From Gibbula magus (Eukaryota > Mollusca > Gastropoda > Trochida > Trochidae), in the NCBI GenBank assembly GCA_936450465.1, contig OW388294.1, positions 72,216,122-72,280,121 of the forward strand: a stretch of 64,000 nucleotides of DNA. The letters are read 5' to 3'. Position numbers and translations under genes: made by a program. The notes under the pieces are model-generated. The model was not told the origin of the DNA and ran no database searches. It saw only the letters and a list, made by a program, of their open reading frames with translations. Numbering within the stretch: position 1 is the stretch's first letter; every line of letters starts with the position of its first letter. Shown here piece by piece: positions 35,001 to 42,329 of this stretch.

Positions 35001-37120
35001 CTCTTTCGCTCTATCACTCTTTTGCTTTATCTCTCTTTCGCTTTATCGCTCTTTCTGCTTTATCGCTCTTTCGCTTTATCACTCTTTCGCTTTATCGATC
35101 GCTCTTTCGCTTTATCGATCGCTCTATCGCTTTATCGATCGCTCTGTTTCGCTTCGCTTTATCTCTGTTTCGCTTTATCGATCGCTCTTTCGCTTTATCT
35201 CTGTTTCGCTTTATCGCTCTTTCGCATTATTTGTCGTGCTACTATATCGCTTTATCGCTCTCTTTCGCTTAATCGCTCTCTTTCGCTTTATCGCTATTTC
35301 GCTTTATCGCTATTTCGCTTTATCGCTCTTTCGCTTTATGGCTCTTTCGCTTTATCGCTCTTTCGCTTTATCACTCTTTCGCTTGATCGCGTTTTATTAT
35401 CGCTTTGTCGCGTTGATATATTGCTTTGTCGTGTGGCCTTATCGCTGTACAGCCTTATCGCTTTGTTGTGCAGCCTTATCGCTTTGTCGTGCGACCTTAT
35501 CGCTTTGTCGTGTGACGGAATTATCAATTGTCGATTCCTTGCCTATATGGTCCACCATAAAGGTCAAAGGAGCCGAGATCTAAACGTATTTCGTCTTCTA
35601 CAGAATGAAGTCATGTGTACAGATTCTTTGGCCGATTAGGTTTAAATATCATATGTTCTTAATTCACCCGTATAAGAACCAACAAATACGTGTCTTCTTC
35701 CCGAGAACTAACTGTTCTAGAAAGCAGACATAATGACGTCGGTACCTTGTCAGGTAGGGATTATGAATTGTAGATTTGACTACTAATAGATCCCCAATAC
35801 TTGTCGCAAACCTACGTTCGATTTCGTTTCAATAATTAAAGCCTTAAAAGCTGACAGCAGACATATTGGCTAACCTAGTGACAACCAAAGCCTGGTGAGC
35901 TACAAAGCCAATGAATTTATTTTTTCAAGCATTTTCTTCCAACAGAGGTTTCTCTCTTCAGATTTGCTATCGTAACCTCTATTGCATACAGTTTGTAACA
36001 CGATAATGGCATTGTTATTGTCCAATCAAACAGACTTTTACATATGTTACCGAACTCTGTCTTGTAAGCAACATATGCACATTGCTCTAGTTACTCTAGT
36101 TATGGAATGCTCGGCTTGAAACAACGTCGCTGATTGCACAACTAACTTGCGCAACCAATCAATAACGAAGTACATTGTATAATCAATCACATAATGATTC
36201 ATATACCTTTTAATGTGTTGTCAAACAAGATGGGTTAATTTTTAAACATGAACATGTCATAAGTAAAAGGAATATTTTTGAATACATATGTATGTTTCAA
36301 TTTACTTTTTTTCAGTTGGTACCTTTTTCTTAACTCTTTGTAAAATGGACAAATAGTAAGAAAATGAAACTATTCCATTCTTACGCACAGGGCAAATCTG
36401 CAATAACCTATAAATTTTCTCCCATCTACTTGCATTGATCCTTAATCGTAGCAGTCCCGATCGAAATTTAAGGTCACCAAAATCTAATCAGCCCATTGCA
36501 TCCCAGGAGAAGATATATGTAAGATATGAAGAGAATACAGTGAACGGTCCTTGAGATATCCCGCTGACAAGGGTAAAATGACAAAGTCTCGCTGTGACCA
36601 AACTATGAAGGAACATTACTCTCCCTATGATGAACCTACATGTACAATATGAAAAGAATCCAGTGAATGAGTTATTCCAATTTGAACAGAAGTACGGACG
36701 GACGGACGAAGTCGGACACAACCGAATACTATATCCCCCGCTTCGCGCTAAACACGCGGCGGGGATAAATAGTGCATTCACTAAACATCAGTGGGGGAAG
36801 TCTTTTAGGATTCATATACCTTTTTTTGTGTTGTTTATTGTTAATAATATATTATTTCAGCATCGTTTATCGACTCATACTGGACAGGAGGATTCTACTC
36901 CCATGAAGCTGGTGAATATGAATACGTGGATGGAAGTCCCTTCAGCTACACTCTCTGGTACACTGGCAACCCGCCAACAAGCTATAGCAAGGGCTACATG
37001 TACTACGTTTGGATGGCTAATCCTGCCCATGACAGGAAGTATCAACATCTTGCTATGGGTACAAATTCCATATCAAATGCATACGAATATGGTATCATAT
37101 GTGAAACCAATAGGTATTAA
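13692..37120 (+). CDS. Gene B: secreted LU domain + C-type-lectin-like protein
   Basis: Exons 13692-13700, 20234-20294, 20950-21026, 22756-22827, 23447-23657, 23834-24001 and 36861-37120 join in frame into 285 aa ending TAA. Residues 1-3 are MEQ from a micro-exon, followed by a hydrophobic leader (VRILLLGIGLWCAIG). The LU domain covers about residues 26-104 and ends CCGTDDCN. A linker with a cysteine and an NSS sequon follows, then the CTLD at about 145-285, CPQMFVPFKDKCY to IICETNRY. The product should be secreted: there is no membrane segment after the leader. Introns of 6.5 kb and 12.9 kb are filled with repeats. Ligand and role are unknown. Alternative acceptors for exon 2 are possible. 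Confidence 0.8.
15883..15986. repeat. Imperfect palindrome with CTCGCC..GGCTCG tip
   Basis: Arms of about 45 bp (CGTATCATTAAT... and ...ATTAATGATACG) fold back around the tip GCTCGCCAAAGGCTCGAG near 15929-15945. Similar tips occur in the palindromes at 20718 and 26868, though the arms differ. Confidence 0.65.
16499..16586. repeat. Imperfect palindrome (AGAATCTCACC arms)
   Basis: The left arm AGAATCTCACCCAAGTGTTC matches the reverse complement of the right arm, with TATATCAAC/GTTGATATA at the centre. It lies in gene B intron 1. Confidence 0.65.
16787..16822. repeat. Perfect 14-bp hairpin
   Basis: GGAGATATCGCTTG and CAAGCGATATCTCC are exact complements separated by 8 bases. An overlapping palindrome GATATCTCCTGGGAGATATC starts at 16776. 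Confidence 0.8.
17406..19413. mobile_element. 2.0-kb terminal-inverted-repeat element
   Basis: The left end CACCCCCTGGAACCCTGTAC (from 17406) is complementary to the right end GTACAGGGTTCCAGGGGGTG (to 19413). TAAT flanks both sides (17402-17405, 19414-19417), consistent with a short target duplication. The 2-kb interior has no recognisable transposase, only short open frames. Non-autonomous DNA transposon; superfamily unassigned. Confidence 0.7.
19608..19692. repeat. (TA)n microsatellites
   Basis: Two long TA runs separated by CTTTTTAACGTTGCCATTC. The same unique sequence reappears inverted at 20057-20075, so the runs bracket a foldback block. Confidence 0.85.
19690..19991 (-). mobile_element. 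Internally deleted Penelope-like element (terminal repeats only)
   Basis: Two direct copies of a terminal block (ATAAGATGAGTTGCTTCTCA to TGGTTTTGACTGGATCAA) flank a short 5'-leader stretch with CCTCGAGTCGTCCCCCATC. An inverted copy of the tail follows. The same blocks bound the larger Penelope-like copies at 52737-57076. The coding region is gone: the sequence jumps from the leader at the start-codon position to the tail. Confidence 0.7.
19992..20056. repeat. (TA)n microsatellite
   Basis: About 32 TA dinucleotides following CTCTTTTCTA. It is part of the inverted structure with the runs at 19608-19692. Confidence 0.9.
20234..20294 (+). CDS. Gene B exon 2: signal peptide
   Basis: 61 bp encoding FEVRILLLGIGLWCAIGKVE plus one base. 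Acceptor ACTCAG and donor GTAAGC. There is no ATG; Met comes from exon 1. An alternative in-frame acceptor (TACAG at 20220-20224) would add three residues, NTQ. Confidence 0.75.
20718..20857. repeat. Imperfect palindrome with CCCTCGCTCTCGCTCGGG tip
   Basis: Arms such as GTGTGCCATATGACTTTTAC and its complement GTAAAAATCATATGACACAC surround a GC-rich tip at about 20778-20797. It lies in gene B intron 2, close to exon 3. Confidence 0.7.
20950..21026 (+). CDS. Gene B exon 3: LU domain part 1
   Basis: 77 bp encoding GVTCKDCHDVDKPGDC then RVSTTCGSDE. Acceptor TTGGAAG and donor GTATGT. Cysteine spacing is the same as in genes A and C. Confidence 0.85.
21690..22170 (+). pseudogene. Decayed LINE reverse-transcriptase fragment
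   Basis: A broken + frame encodes ILQGPVLGLFLFSLYSN, like the QGSVLGPLLF RT motif, then HLGVILVENGE, and later RRLKNNKRIYDLELGNLF. Stops and frameshifts are frequent. It lies in gene B intron 3. Confidence 0.5.
22756..22827 (+). CDS. Gene B exon 4: LU domain part 2
   Basis: 72 bp, phase 0, encoding ICSTEEFTDVNGLLGYRLGC then ANAA. Acceptor TTGTCAG, donor GTATGC. Confidence 0.85.
23447..23657 (+). CDS. Gene B exon 5: LU domain part 3 and linker
   Basis: 211 bp encoding RCRLFMNAKSIFGKRQ, RCYECCGTDDCNANIC and a linker with HHTCSDQ and an NSS sequon. Acceptor TTTAG, donor GTACGT. Confidence 0.88.
23834..24001 (+). CDS. Gene B exon 6: CTLD N-terminal half
   Basis: 168 bp encoding CPQMFVPFKDKCYLVGPSAK, WMTAKTFCRQHGGNLVSVNS and EEHDFLKGLVNQVN. 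It is one codon shorter than in A and C, at the SAK loop. Acceptor TTTTCAG, donor GTGAGC. Confidence 0.9.
24021..25088. repeat. Dispersed repeat with GGTCGGGGGTAT ends and three internal units
   Basis: It begins with a CCGACC/GGTCGG hairpin and GGGGGTATATA, then a long TCCG run and three tandem units of about 180 bp, each with TTTTTGTCCGATC and CATCCTTTTCAAATTTGGCAC. It ends CAGTCGGGGGTATTAGTGAG near 25075. It has no coding potential and sits just inside gene B intron 6. Confidence 0.6.
25407..25938. mobile_element. CTTCGCTA foldback element
   Basis: The left end ATGGTGGCTGATTTCTGCCA is complementary to the right end TGGCAGATATCAGCCACCAT. The whole interior consists of CTTCGCTACTTCGCATCG-type words in both orientations, making many nested palindromes. 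A partial further copy continues to about 26100. Confidence 0.7.
26868..27011. repeat. Near-perfect 144-bp palindrome
   Basis: Arms of about 68 bp contain TGTGTTTTGGGATGGT and TATCCTGCATTAGGAATAAA and their complements. They fold around the tip GCGAGCCTTGGCGAGC near 26931-26946. It is the best conserved of the hairpins in gene B. Confidence 0.8.
27974..28438 (-). pseudogene. LINE ORF2 C-terminal fragment
   Basis: 155 codons open on the minus strand. They include LARFRCSSHELCIETGRYKN and CQICKSNIIETEYHFVLICP, the C-x2-C-x8-H-x4-C zinc-knuckle end of APE-type LINE ORF2 proteins. The reverse transcriptase itself is missing. It abuts, head to head, the 2A-bearing LINE 5' part on the + strand. 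Confidence 0.7.
28585..29067 (+). CDS. LINE N-terminal peptide ending in 2A ribosome-skipping motif
   Basis: 160-codon frame. It has a hydrophobic segment (LILCTFLISVHLILAST), then LLLSGDIELNPGP with the 2A consensus D-x-E-x-N-P-G-P encoded at 28945-28968. 2A peptides make the ribosome skip the Gly-Pro bond, and N-terminal copies are known in APE-type LINEs of marine invertebrates and trypanosomes. The frame should run on into ORF1, but a one-base shift near 28985-29000 moves ORF1 to another frame, so this copy looks defective. Confidence 0.75.
   Translation: MIDIAVYRARIGRFKQPSGTRQVDHVDLRYTPYSDSSDMTYRLILCTFLISVHLILASTLTCYGEHFMNHYASFITSDRVDDHCVHLCQACDVTSYSTLHWVTHPYSQYTFLPSTLLLSGDIELNPGPGNRELEEVKQCIRKSRIRKIECVRKWPRLKRT
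28998..29810 (+). pseudogene. LINE ORF1 (coiled coil + RRM-like), frameshifted
   Basis: About 270 codons are open. A heptad-rich coiled coil (EDVKSIRAERNSLRSEFENS and onward) leads to RRNNMVLYGIPETG, the start of an L1-ORF1p-like RRM, and then a basic C-terminal domain with RRYYFKGSKLV. These proteins bind LINE RNA. There is no ATG at the true start; the frame continues from the 2A peptide by a frameshift. Confidence 0.65.
29864..31075 (+). pseudogene. LINE APE endonuclease, broken
   Basis: Pieces in shifting frames read SFLFWNISGLKQKL, DIVGLIETWCDD, LCGGDINARTG and later LKKPRTNNNNFWFDKECRKL. These match the start, catalytic Glu, Asp-x-Asn and post-endonuclease parts of APE-type LINE ORF2. 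Stops at 30179 and 30452 and frameshifts kill it. The sequence loses similarity at about 31075, before any reverse transcriptase. Confidence 0.65.
31076..32159. other. Gene B intron 6 segment, no gene
   Basis: AT-rich apart from a GC-rich patch at 31675-31735. It includes one copy (about 31845-31975) of a direct repeat found again at 33765-33900. Confidence 0.4.
31845..31975. repeat. Direct repeat, copy 1
   Basis: AAAGAGACGACTTTGTAACC to CATGACCATGCACAGG matches 33765-33900 at most positions. The two copies lie 1.9 kb apart, each following a LINE-like tail or its neighbourhood. Confidence 0.6.
32160..32480 (+). pseudogene. LINE 3' end fragment
   Basis: A + frame encodes GRYLDILKHDRRCKVCNSGH, a LINE ORF2 zinc-knuckle start, then degenerates. 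The fragment ends with GGGCCGATGGCCCACACCTG followed by AATAAA, a typical LINE 3' terminus. Confidence 0.55.
32666..33177. mobile_element. TACACTGTC MITE, copy 2
   Basis: The ends TACACTGTCGGCCAAAA and TTTTGGCCGACAGTGTA are perfect 17-bp inverted repeats. The body matches 11730-12223, with a roughly 30-bp extra stretch near 32810-32845. It is the younger-looking of the two copies. Confidence 0.85.
33390..33740. repeat. tRNA-like SINE piece joined to LINE 3' end
   Basis: On the minus strand GTGGGTTCGAATCCCGC (around 33465) is a tRNA T-arm/B box. On the + strand downstream, CTESEDHFVLF resembles a LINE zinc-knuckle remnant, and the block ends GGGCCGGTGGCCTCCTTAAT then AATAAA, like the LINE tail at 32440-32470. 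Boundaries are uncertain. Confidence 0.45.
33765..33900. repeat. Direct repeat, copy 2
   Basis: Diverged copy of 31845-31975 (GAAAGAGACGATTTTGTAAC and following). Confidence 0.6.
34600..35520. repeat. CGCTTTATCGCTCTTT minisatellite
   Basis: About 0.9 kb of a roughly 16-bp unit (TCGCTTTATCGCTCTT), with ATCGATCGCTC and TTGTCGTGCGACC variants toward the right. It is free of stops in all three + frames over hundreds of bases, giving long Leu/Ser/Phe/Arg repeats. These are composition artefacts, with no start context, domain or splice support. It lies in gene B intron 6. Confidence 0.9.
36320..36475 (-). pseudogene. LINE ORF2 C-terminal relic
   Basis: On the minus strand a decayed frame reads GLLRLRINASRWEKIYR then CPVRKNGIVSFSYYLSI, similar in order to the end of LINE ORF2. 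One cysteine of the knuckle is missing. Confidence 0.35.
36861..37120 (+). CDS. Gene B exon 7: CTLD C-terminal half and stop
   Basis: 260 bp to TAA at 37118-37120. It encodes YWTGGFYSHEAGEYEYVDGS, FSYTLWYTGNPPTSYSK, a divergent stretch with NPAHDRKYQHLAMGTNS, and GIICETNRY. The acceptor is ATTATTTCAG. A possible AGTAAA poly(A) signal is at 37146-37151. The donor partner is 12.9 kb upstream; I found no closer homologous exon. Confidence 0.85.
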
Positions 37121-37339
37121 TGTTTTGTTTGATAGGAACCTGAATAGTAAAAATTGATAAAGGTGAAATCGATTTTCATTGGGTTTTTTTGTTGTGAAAC
37201 CGTTTAAAAGCATTTATAAGGATGGAAACAGTACATGTTCCAACATGGGTTTAGATATTGAAGTATTGCATGTACATATTCATCCAACCTAAAAGGACCA
37301 AAAGTTAATCATGCATAGTGGAAACTTTTCTACAGTCTC

Positions 37340-37720
37340 GAATGCTACATATTTTGATAATTGTTGCACTTCTCCTACTCTGTCATGTGGAAAGCAACCC
37401 TGGTCCGAAGACCACGTGACAGAGTCAACTGTCTGTCTCTGCCTCAGGTGTGGAGCATACGTTACAGTTGGATAACGTGGAGCATGGATATATCCCTGAT
37501 AGAGAAGAGCAACTAAAAACTCTCAACAAGAGGTTTTCTAATGTTCAAAAGCAATTCCACGCGAACAAGGCAATATGTAATGAGAGATAGACAATTCACA
37601 GATGCAAATACAGCGGTAACTATCAAGGTAGAATAACTCCAATCCCAGTCGAGGAGAAAGAATTTAATTTTCCTTGGAATACCGGATGAGGGTGGTAAAG
37701 TAAACTGAATGAGCTACTGA
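37340..37720 (+). pseudogene. LINE relic with 2A-like peptide
   Basis: LILIIVALLLLC-type hydrophobic codons are followed by HVESNPGP (37384-37407), which matches the 2A consensus except His for the first Asp. Downstream, degenerate coiled-coil sequence and LIFLGIPDEGG (near 37660) mirror the ORF1 order of the LINE at 28585-29810. Many stops are present. Confidence 0.55.
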
Positions 37721-38490
37721 AAACTAAACTGGAAGTAGAGTCAAGTCGTGCTGATATTCTACGATAATATGTCCAGTGAATATACACATTATTGTCATTT
37801 TCATTGTAATTATAGCACCAAAATGTTGCATATACATATATGTATATATTTTCATTGATTATACAGTACAAGCAAAATACCTATTTTGGTAAACAGGTTG
37901 CTTCAATATACCTTGATGACCTAGTGCATCAAAGATGAAGACATGTAAAGTCCACTACAATAAACCTTCCTCCAAGCTATCGGAAATGTTTGACCTACCA
38001 AAATTTTTGTTCCAATCTATCGATGTTGCTGCCCAAGTCATTAAACTCTTCTAGCAAGCAAATTGCCTCAAAATGTCTTCAGACATAATCCGACCGTGTC
38101 GGCCATCATGACTTACGTTATGTAAACCAAGAGTCCCTCGGGCACGTTAAACTTGAATACAAGATGTTTTTAATATTGAAATTTGTTTTAAAAATGACTA
38201 ATGCAGCAGATGATCGCCAAACAGCTCCTACCAGGATGTCACTTGATGCCCCCGACGCCTTATTTGAAGCATCTCATATATGCATTGTATTCTCATTGCC
38301 TTTATGTGGCCTAATGGATAATGGTTACGTTTGCATGCTTTGACTTTCCTGCGATTGTTAACAAGCGAGTCAGCTAAAGGTTGGATAGCCTTATCATGGT
38401 CCAACAATCCACAATTTCGTGACGTCTCGGATTCCCCTAATTTTACGCCGTAGACTTGAATGACAATGGTGATAATCTGACCATACAGTA
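37721..38490. other. Spacer between genes B and C
   Basis: No exon, RNA gene or clear repeat is recognised before the minisatellite at about 38500. Confidence 0.3.
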
Positions 38491-38499
38491 CGTGTTGCT

Positions 38500-38626
38500 G
38501 AGTGGATCACATCGGTGTGCAAACTGTGCATGTGTACTGGACTGTGCAGTTGGCTTGCTAAATGGATCCAATGAGAAACTGTGCATGTGTACTGGACTGT
38601 GCAGTTGGCTTGCTGAGCGGATCCCA
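38500..38626. repeat. GTGCATGTGTACTGGACTGT minisatellite, left part
   Basis: Two units of about 67 bp (GTGCATGTGTACTGGACTGT, GCAGTTGGCTTGCTGA, GGATCC). The array continues at 43616-43714 on the other side of the LINE, so it was split by that insertion. Confidence 0.8.
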
Positions 38627-38750
38627 GACAGACAGACAGACAGACAGATGTTTTATTAGAGTCTCACCTCACATAAAATACATACATAACTATACATTAT
38701 AAATGACATAAAAGTGAGCCACCCTGTAAGGGTTATGAGAGACTATCTTG

Positions 38751-41700
38751 CTAAAAAGAATATAAAATATAAATATAAAAATATAAAGCTAATGTTATAA
38801 ATAAAGGATGTATACATATATAAAATATAATATTAACCATACAATATATGCTTCCTTTTTTGTAAAATATAAAAGCAGGTTTTGGCGGTAAAAATACATT
38901 GTGTTTAAAAAGTAAAACAAATTTATCATCATCACAGAGCTCTTTAAAGTTGGGATAGCTAAAACAGACATTTTCATACAACCTTTCACGCAACTCGTCA
39001 TACACAGGGCAATGTAAAAGCACATGTCTTTCATCCTCAACACTCTCACTACATTCGAAACATACTCTGTCACTCACATCTTTATTTGTAAATCTGCCGG
39101 TTTCCAAATGCAAAGGGGCGGTGCCAGATCTGAATTTGGAAAGGGCAGAGCGATAAGAACGGGGCATATTCGTACTCACATAACTTTCACACCCATACTC
39201 ATTCTTAAACATTCGATACGTTCTTAATTTATTCCGTCCCGTTCTACCGCTTGGCTTATGCAACAATTCATACCAATCACTCGTATATTTCTGCATACAT
39301 ACAGCTTGCACACGTTCACATACGCGCTTAACACTGACGTCATTTTCAACACTCACTTCCCATTCTTCCAACTTCGCTTTCACTCGGAAACTCCAATTTT
39401 TCACACTTTTACTCGCACATCTCTCAGACCACATAAACACATGCTTATTCAATCTATCAGGCATACGTTTAAAACGGCAATATTGTCTAACAATACACAA
39501 CCATTGTCTGACAATTGGAGGAATCCAACCCATGTCTCCATTTACAGCAACATTTGGAGCATATTTACCCAACCCCAGAAAAAACCTCAAAGCACGATGG
39601 TGGACAGCATTTATCGCACTAACTTCCCTATGACCCCAGATAGATGCCCCATAACTCAAAACTGACCATACCATCGTATCATATAATTTCGCGTAAGTAG
39701 AGGATTCCATTCCCCCAAGTGCCTTATATTTACAAATAAGAAGGCCTAGAGCTCTATTAGCAGACTTAGCTGCTGCCTTAGCCATTACATTATAATCAAG
39801 GTGTTCTGTGAGCAATAGGCCTAAATAATTGTAACTATCAACAATGTCTAAAACAGAATTACCAACAGTAAAAACAGCCCGAGTTATCGGTGTACTGACA
39901 TGTCTGAAATGTACAATCTTAGATTTATCATTATTTATGCTTATGCCATTATTCACACACCAATTATTTAAAATACATAACAAATGGTTTAAATCCTCTG
40001 ATGATTCTGCAAGCAGAATAATGTCATCAGCATATGCTAAGGCTGCAATAGTGGTACCATTTACAGAAATGCCGATACCACTATCTTCTAACTGGCAAAG
40101 TAAATCATTAATAAAGAAATTGAATAACAATCGGGAAAGTAAGCAGCCTTGCTTTAAACCTTGGTTAACATTAAACCATGACGTTAACATACCATTAACA
40201 CGAACACAACATTTTACATTGTCATACAGAGACTGGAGAGCTTGAAACATTTTCCCTTTCACACCAATTCCACTTACTTTCTCCCACAACACACTTCTAT
40301 CAATACAATCATACGCTTTCTTAAAATCAATAAAAGAAGCAAAAGTATCCTTATTTTTACATTTTCTATTTTCAATAAAAGAACAAACAGAGTGAATGTG
40401 ATCGGTGGTGGATCTCTTCTTCCGGAATCCGTTTTGTGTATCACTTAAAACACCAGCAGCTTCAGCCCATGACTGCAAGCGACTATTCAAAACATTACAA
40501 TATAATTTATACATAGAGTTGGTGAGTGTTAAACCCCGATATGACAAAGGATCCAAAGGATCTAAAGTTGAACATTTGGGTATGGGGTTTATAATGCCTT
40601 TAGCCCAAGTAGCGGGGATTTTCCCTGTATTAAAACAAACGTTAAAAACATGAACTAGTGTCTCAACAACATTTTGAGACTTCAGACATTCAACAGGAAT
40701 GCCATCAACACCAGGAGCCTTATTGTTATGGCTTCTATCAACAGCAGATGTAACCTCAAACAGAGTAATTTTAGCGTCAAACAGCACATGCATACCATCA
40801 GAATCATCATCATCACGCCTCGTCGGTACATTACGCACATCTTGATTCCCATTCAGAAGTTCGGAGTAATCATTCTTCCACTTATCTAAAACCTCTTCAC
40901 ACTTCTCAGACACACTTCCATCTTCCATATACACTTTCATAGGGATCTGCTTTCTCCTTTCACTCCCTACACCAATCTTACCAATCTTCTTCCAGAAGTC
41001 TCTATCATTATTATCGCACATTTCATTCAAACGTTTACTTTCCTCTCGCACATACGCTCGTTTTGCAGCTTGCACACCTTTATCAAACAATTTACGCTTT
41101 CTCACAAAACAATGCTTTAAAATCACTCGCTCATTCCCACGGCTCTTACACTTACACCACTTTCTCTCTGCCTCACACATCTCATTCCATAACACACGCA
41201 AATCATCATTCCACCAAGGCTTTCTTACTCGACGCTTTTTATTACTGTTACCACCAAATACAACAAAAGTGCGTGATTCTAACTTTGCACGCATTTCTCT
41301 CTGCACCAGGCTCGTCAATCTCTCTGCACAGTGATCTAACTCACCACCCGACTTCTCCAGCTGTAATATAATGGCATGTAATTCATCTTTACACTTATTT
41401 GATTCTAAAAAGTTCGTTGGTATATTTGAAGTGTCACAACGTGTCGCAAATACAGACTCCTTGGGGCTTTCTGACACATGAGAGTCTACATTCACAGTGT
41501 CACAGTTCATCACCCACTGTAACAGGGAGTGGTCAAGCTTACCCAGCAGGTCAGAGTCAACGTTCCCTGCCCCGATATCTCCAATCAGAGCTGAAGGTCT
41601 AAGGACCTCAAAACTACTGAAGTCACATAGCGCCTCATAGGGGACAAGGCAGTAGTCTACAACAGAAGCACCTCTTGTAGATATATAAGTAAAGTCATTC

Positions 41701-42329
41701 ATTGACATATTCCTACCGTTCAAAATGCAAAAATTCGAGTCAATAAGGAAATCTATGAGTCGTGTACCATGAGAATTACTGACGTAGTCTATGACCTCTC
41801 TCTCAGGGATTACATCAATACCTTCAATATAGTCACACAAATCTGAAACTCGACTGTTCAGGTCACCACAGATGTATAGCACCGTACCACGTGACTGGTA
41901 CTCTGAGATCTGAGACAGTAAAGTGTCCAAGAAATCGGAGGCACAAATGTTTCTCGTCGAATTATCAGGGGGAAGATAACACACAGCCAAGTAGAACTTG
42001 GAGTTAAAATTGTCTGTCAATTGCAACCACATAATACCTTCAGTTGCACAATCAATAATACATATATTTTTAAAATGACAAATAAAAGATGTTTTGATAA
42101 AGAAACCAACACCACCGGATCCATTTTTCGCACGCTTATGAAGATCACTTCTGTTATGGCCGAACCACTTATAGCCATCTAAAAACAGTTCTTCATCCTT
42201 ACGCAAGTGTGTTTCGGCTATCCCAACTATGTCAAGATCACGTGCGATTAAAAGATCACGTCGTAAAGTGTATTTACAGCTGAGTATATCACAAGGCCAG
42301 CCAGCAACGTTCCAAAACCCGCAGAGGGC
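38751..42329 (-). CDS. LINE ORF2: APE endonuclease + reverse transcriptase
   Basis: 1192 codons open. Endonuclease (about residues 5-250): FWNVAGW, DIVGIAETHLRKDEE, ICGDLNSRVSD and LDHSLL. RT (about 500-800): YKLYCNVLNSRLQ, TQNGFRKKRSTTDHI, FIDFKKAYDCIDR, GLKQGCLLSRLLF and the catalytic LAYADDIILLA. The C-terminus has FRSGTAPLHLETGRFTN and the knuckle CFECSESVEDERHVLLHCP. LLSRLLF departs from the usual PLSPLLF. There is no ATG near the start: the frame follows ORF1's TAG (42332-42330) directly and in the same frame. All catalytic motifs I checked are present, so the copy looks recent. Confidence 0.85.
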   Translation of the reverse strand, partial: ALCGFWNVAGWPCDILSCKYTLRRDLLIARDLDIVGIAETHLRKDEELFLDGYKWFGHNRSDLHKRAKNGSGGVGFFIKTSFICHFKNICIIDCATEGIMWLQLTDNFNSKFYLAVCYLPPDNSTRNICASDFLDTLLSQISEYQSRGTVLYICGDLNSRVSDLCDYIEGIDVIPEREVIDYVSNSHGTRLIDFLIDSNFCILNGRNMSMNDFTYISTRGASVVDYCLVPYEALCDFSSFEVLRPSALIGDIGAGNVDSDLLGKLDHSLLQWVMNCDTVNVDSHVSESPKESVFATRCDTSNIPTNFLESNKCKDELHAIILQLEKSGGELDHCAERLTSLVQREMRAKLESRTFVVFGGNSNKKRRVRKPWWNDDLRVLWNEMCEAERKWCKCKSRGNERVILKHCFVRKRKLFDKGVQAAKRAYVREESKRLNEMCDNNDRDFWKKIGKIGVGSERRKQIPMKVYMEDGSVSEKCEEVLDKWKNDYSELLNGNQDVRNVPTRRDDDDSDGMHVLFDAKITLFEVTSAVDRSHNNKAPGVDGIPVECLKSQNVVETLVHVFNVCFNTGKIPATWAKGIINPIPKCSTLDPLDPLSYRGLTLTNSMYKLYCNVLNSRLQSWAEAAGVLSDTQNGFRKKRSTTDHIHSVCSFIENRKCKNKDTFASFIDFKKAYDCIDRSVLWEKVSGIGVKGKMFQALQSLYDNVKCCVRVNGMLTSWFNVNQGLKQGCLLSRLLFNFFINDLLCQLEDSGIGISVNGTTIAALAYADDIILLAESSEDLNHLLCILNNWCVNNGISINNDKSKIVHFRHVSTPITRAVFTVGNSVLDIVDSYNYLGLLLTEHLDYNVMAKAAAKSANRALGLLICKYKALGGMESSTYAKLYDTMVWSVLSYGASIWGHREVSAINAVHHRALRFFLGLGKYAPNVAVNGDMGWIPPIVRQWLCIVRQYCRFKRMPDRLNKHVFMWSERCASKSVKNWSFRVKAKLEEWEVSVENDVSVKRVCERVQAVCMQKYTSDWYELLHKPSGRTGRNKLRTYRMFKNEYGCESYVSTNMPRSYRSALSKFRSGTAPLHLETGRFTNKDVSDRVCFECSESVEDERHVLLHCPVYDELRERLYENVCFSYPNFKELCDDDKFVLLFKHNVFLPPKPAFIFYKKGSIYCMVNIIFYICIHPLFITLALYFYIYILYSF

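Noticed and set aside
34515..35639. Long + strand open frames rich in Leu/Ser/Phe/Arg
   Set aside because: They lie in a short tandem repeat open in all three frames. They show periodic low-complexity translation and no domain or splice support.
39024..41602. Several + strand frames of 67-135 codons
   Set aside because: Antisense to the LINE ORF2, which explains the sequence with conserved motifs.
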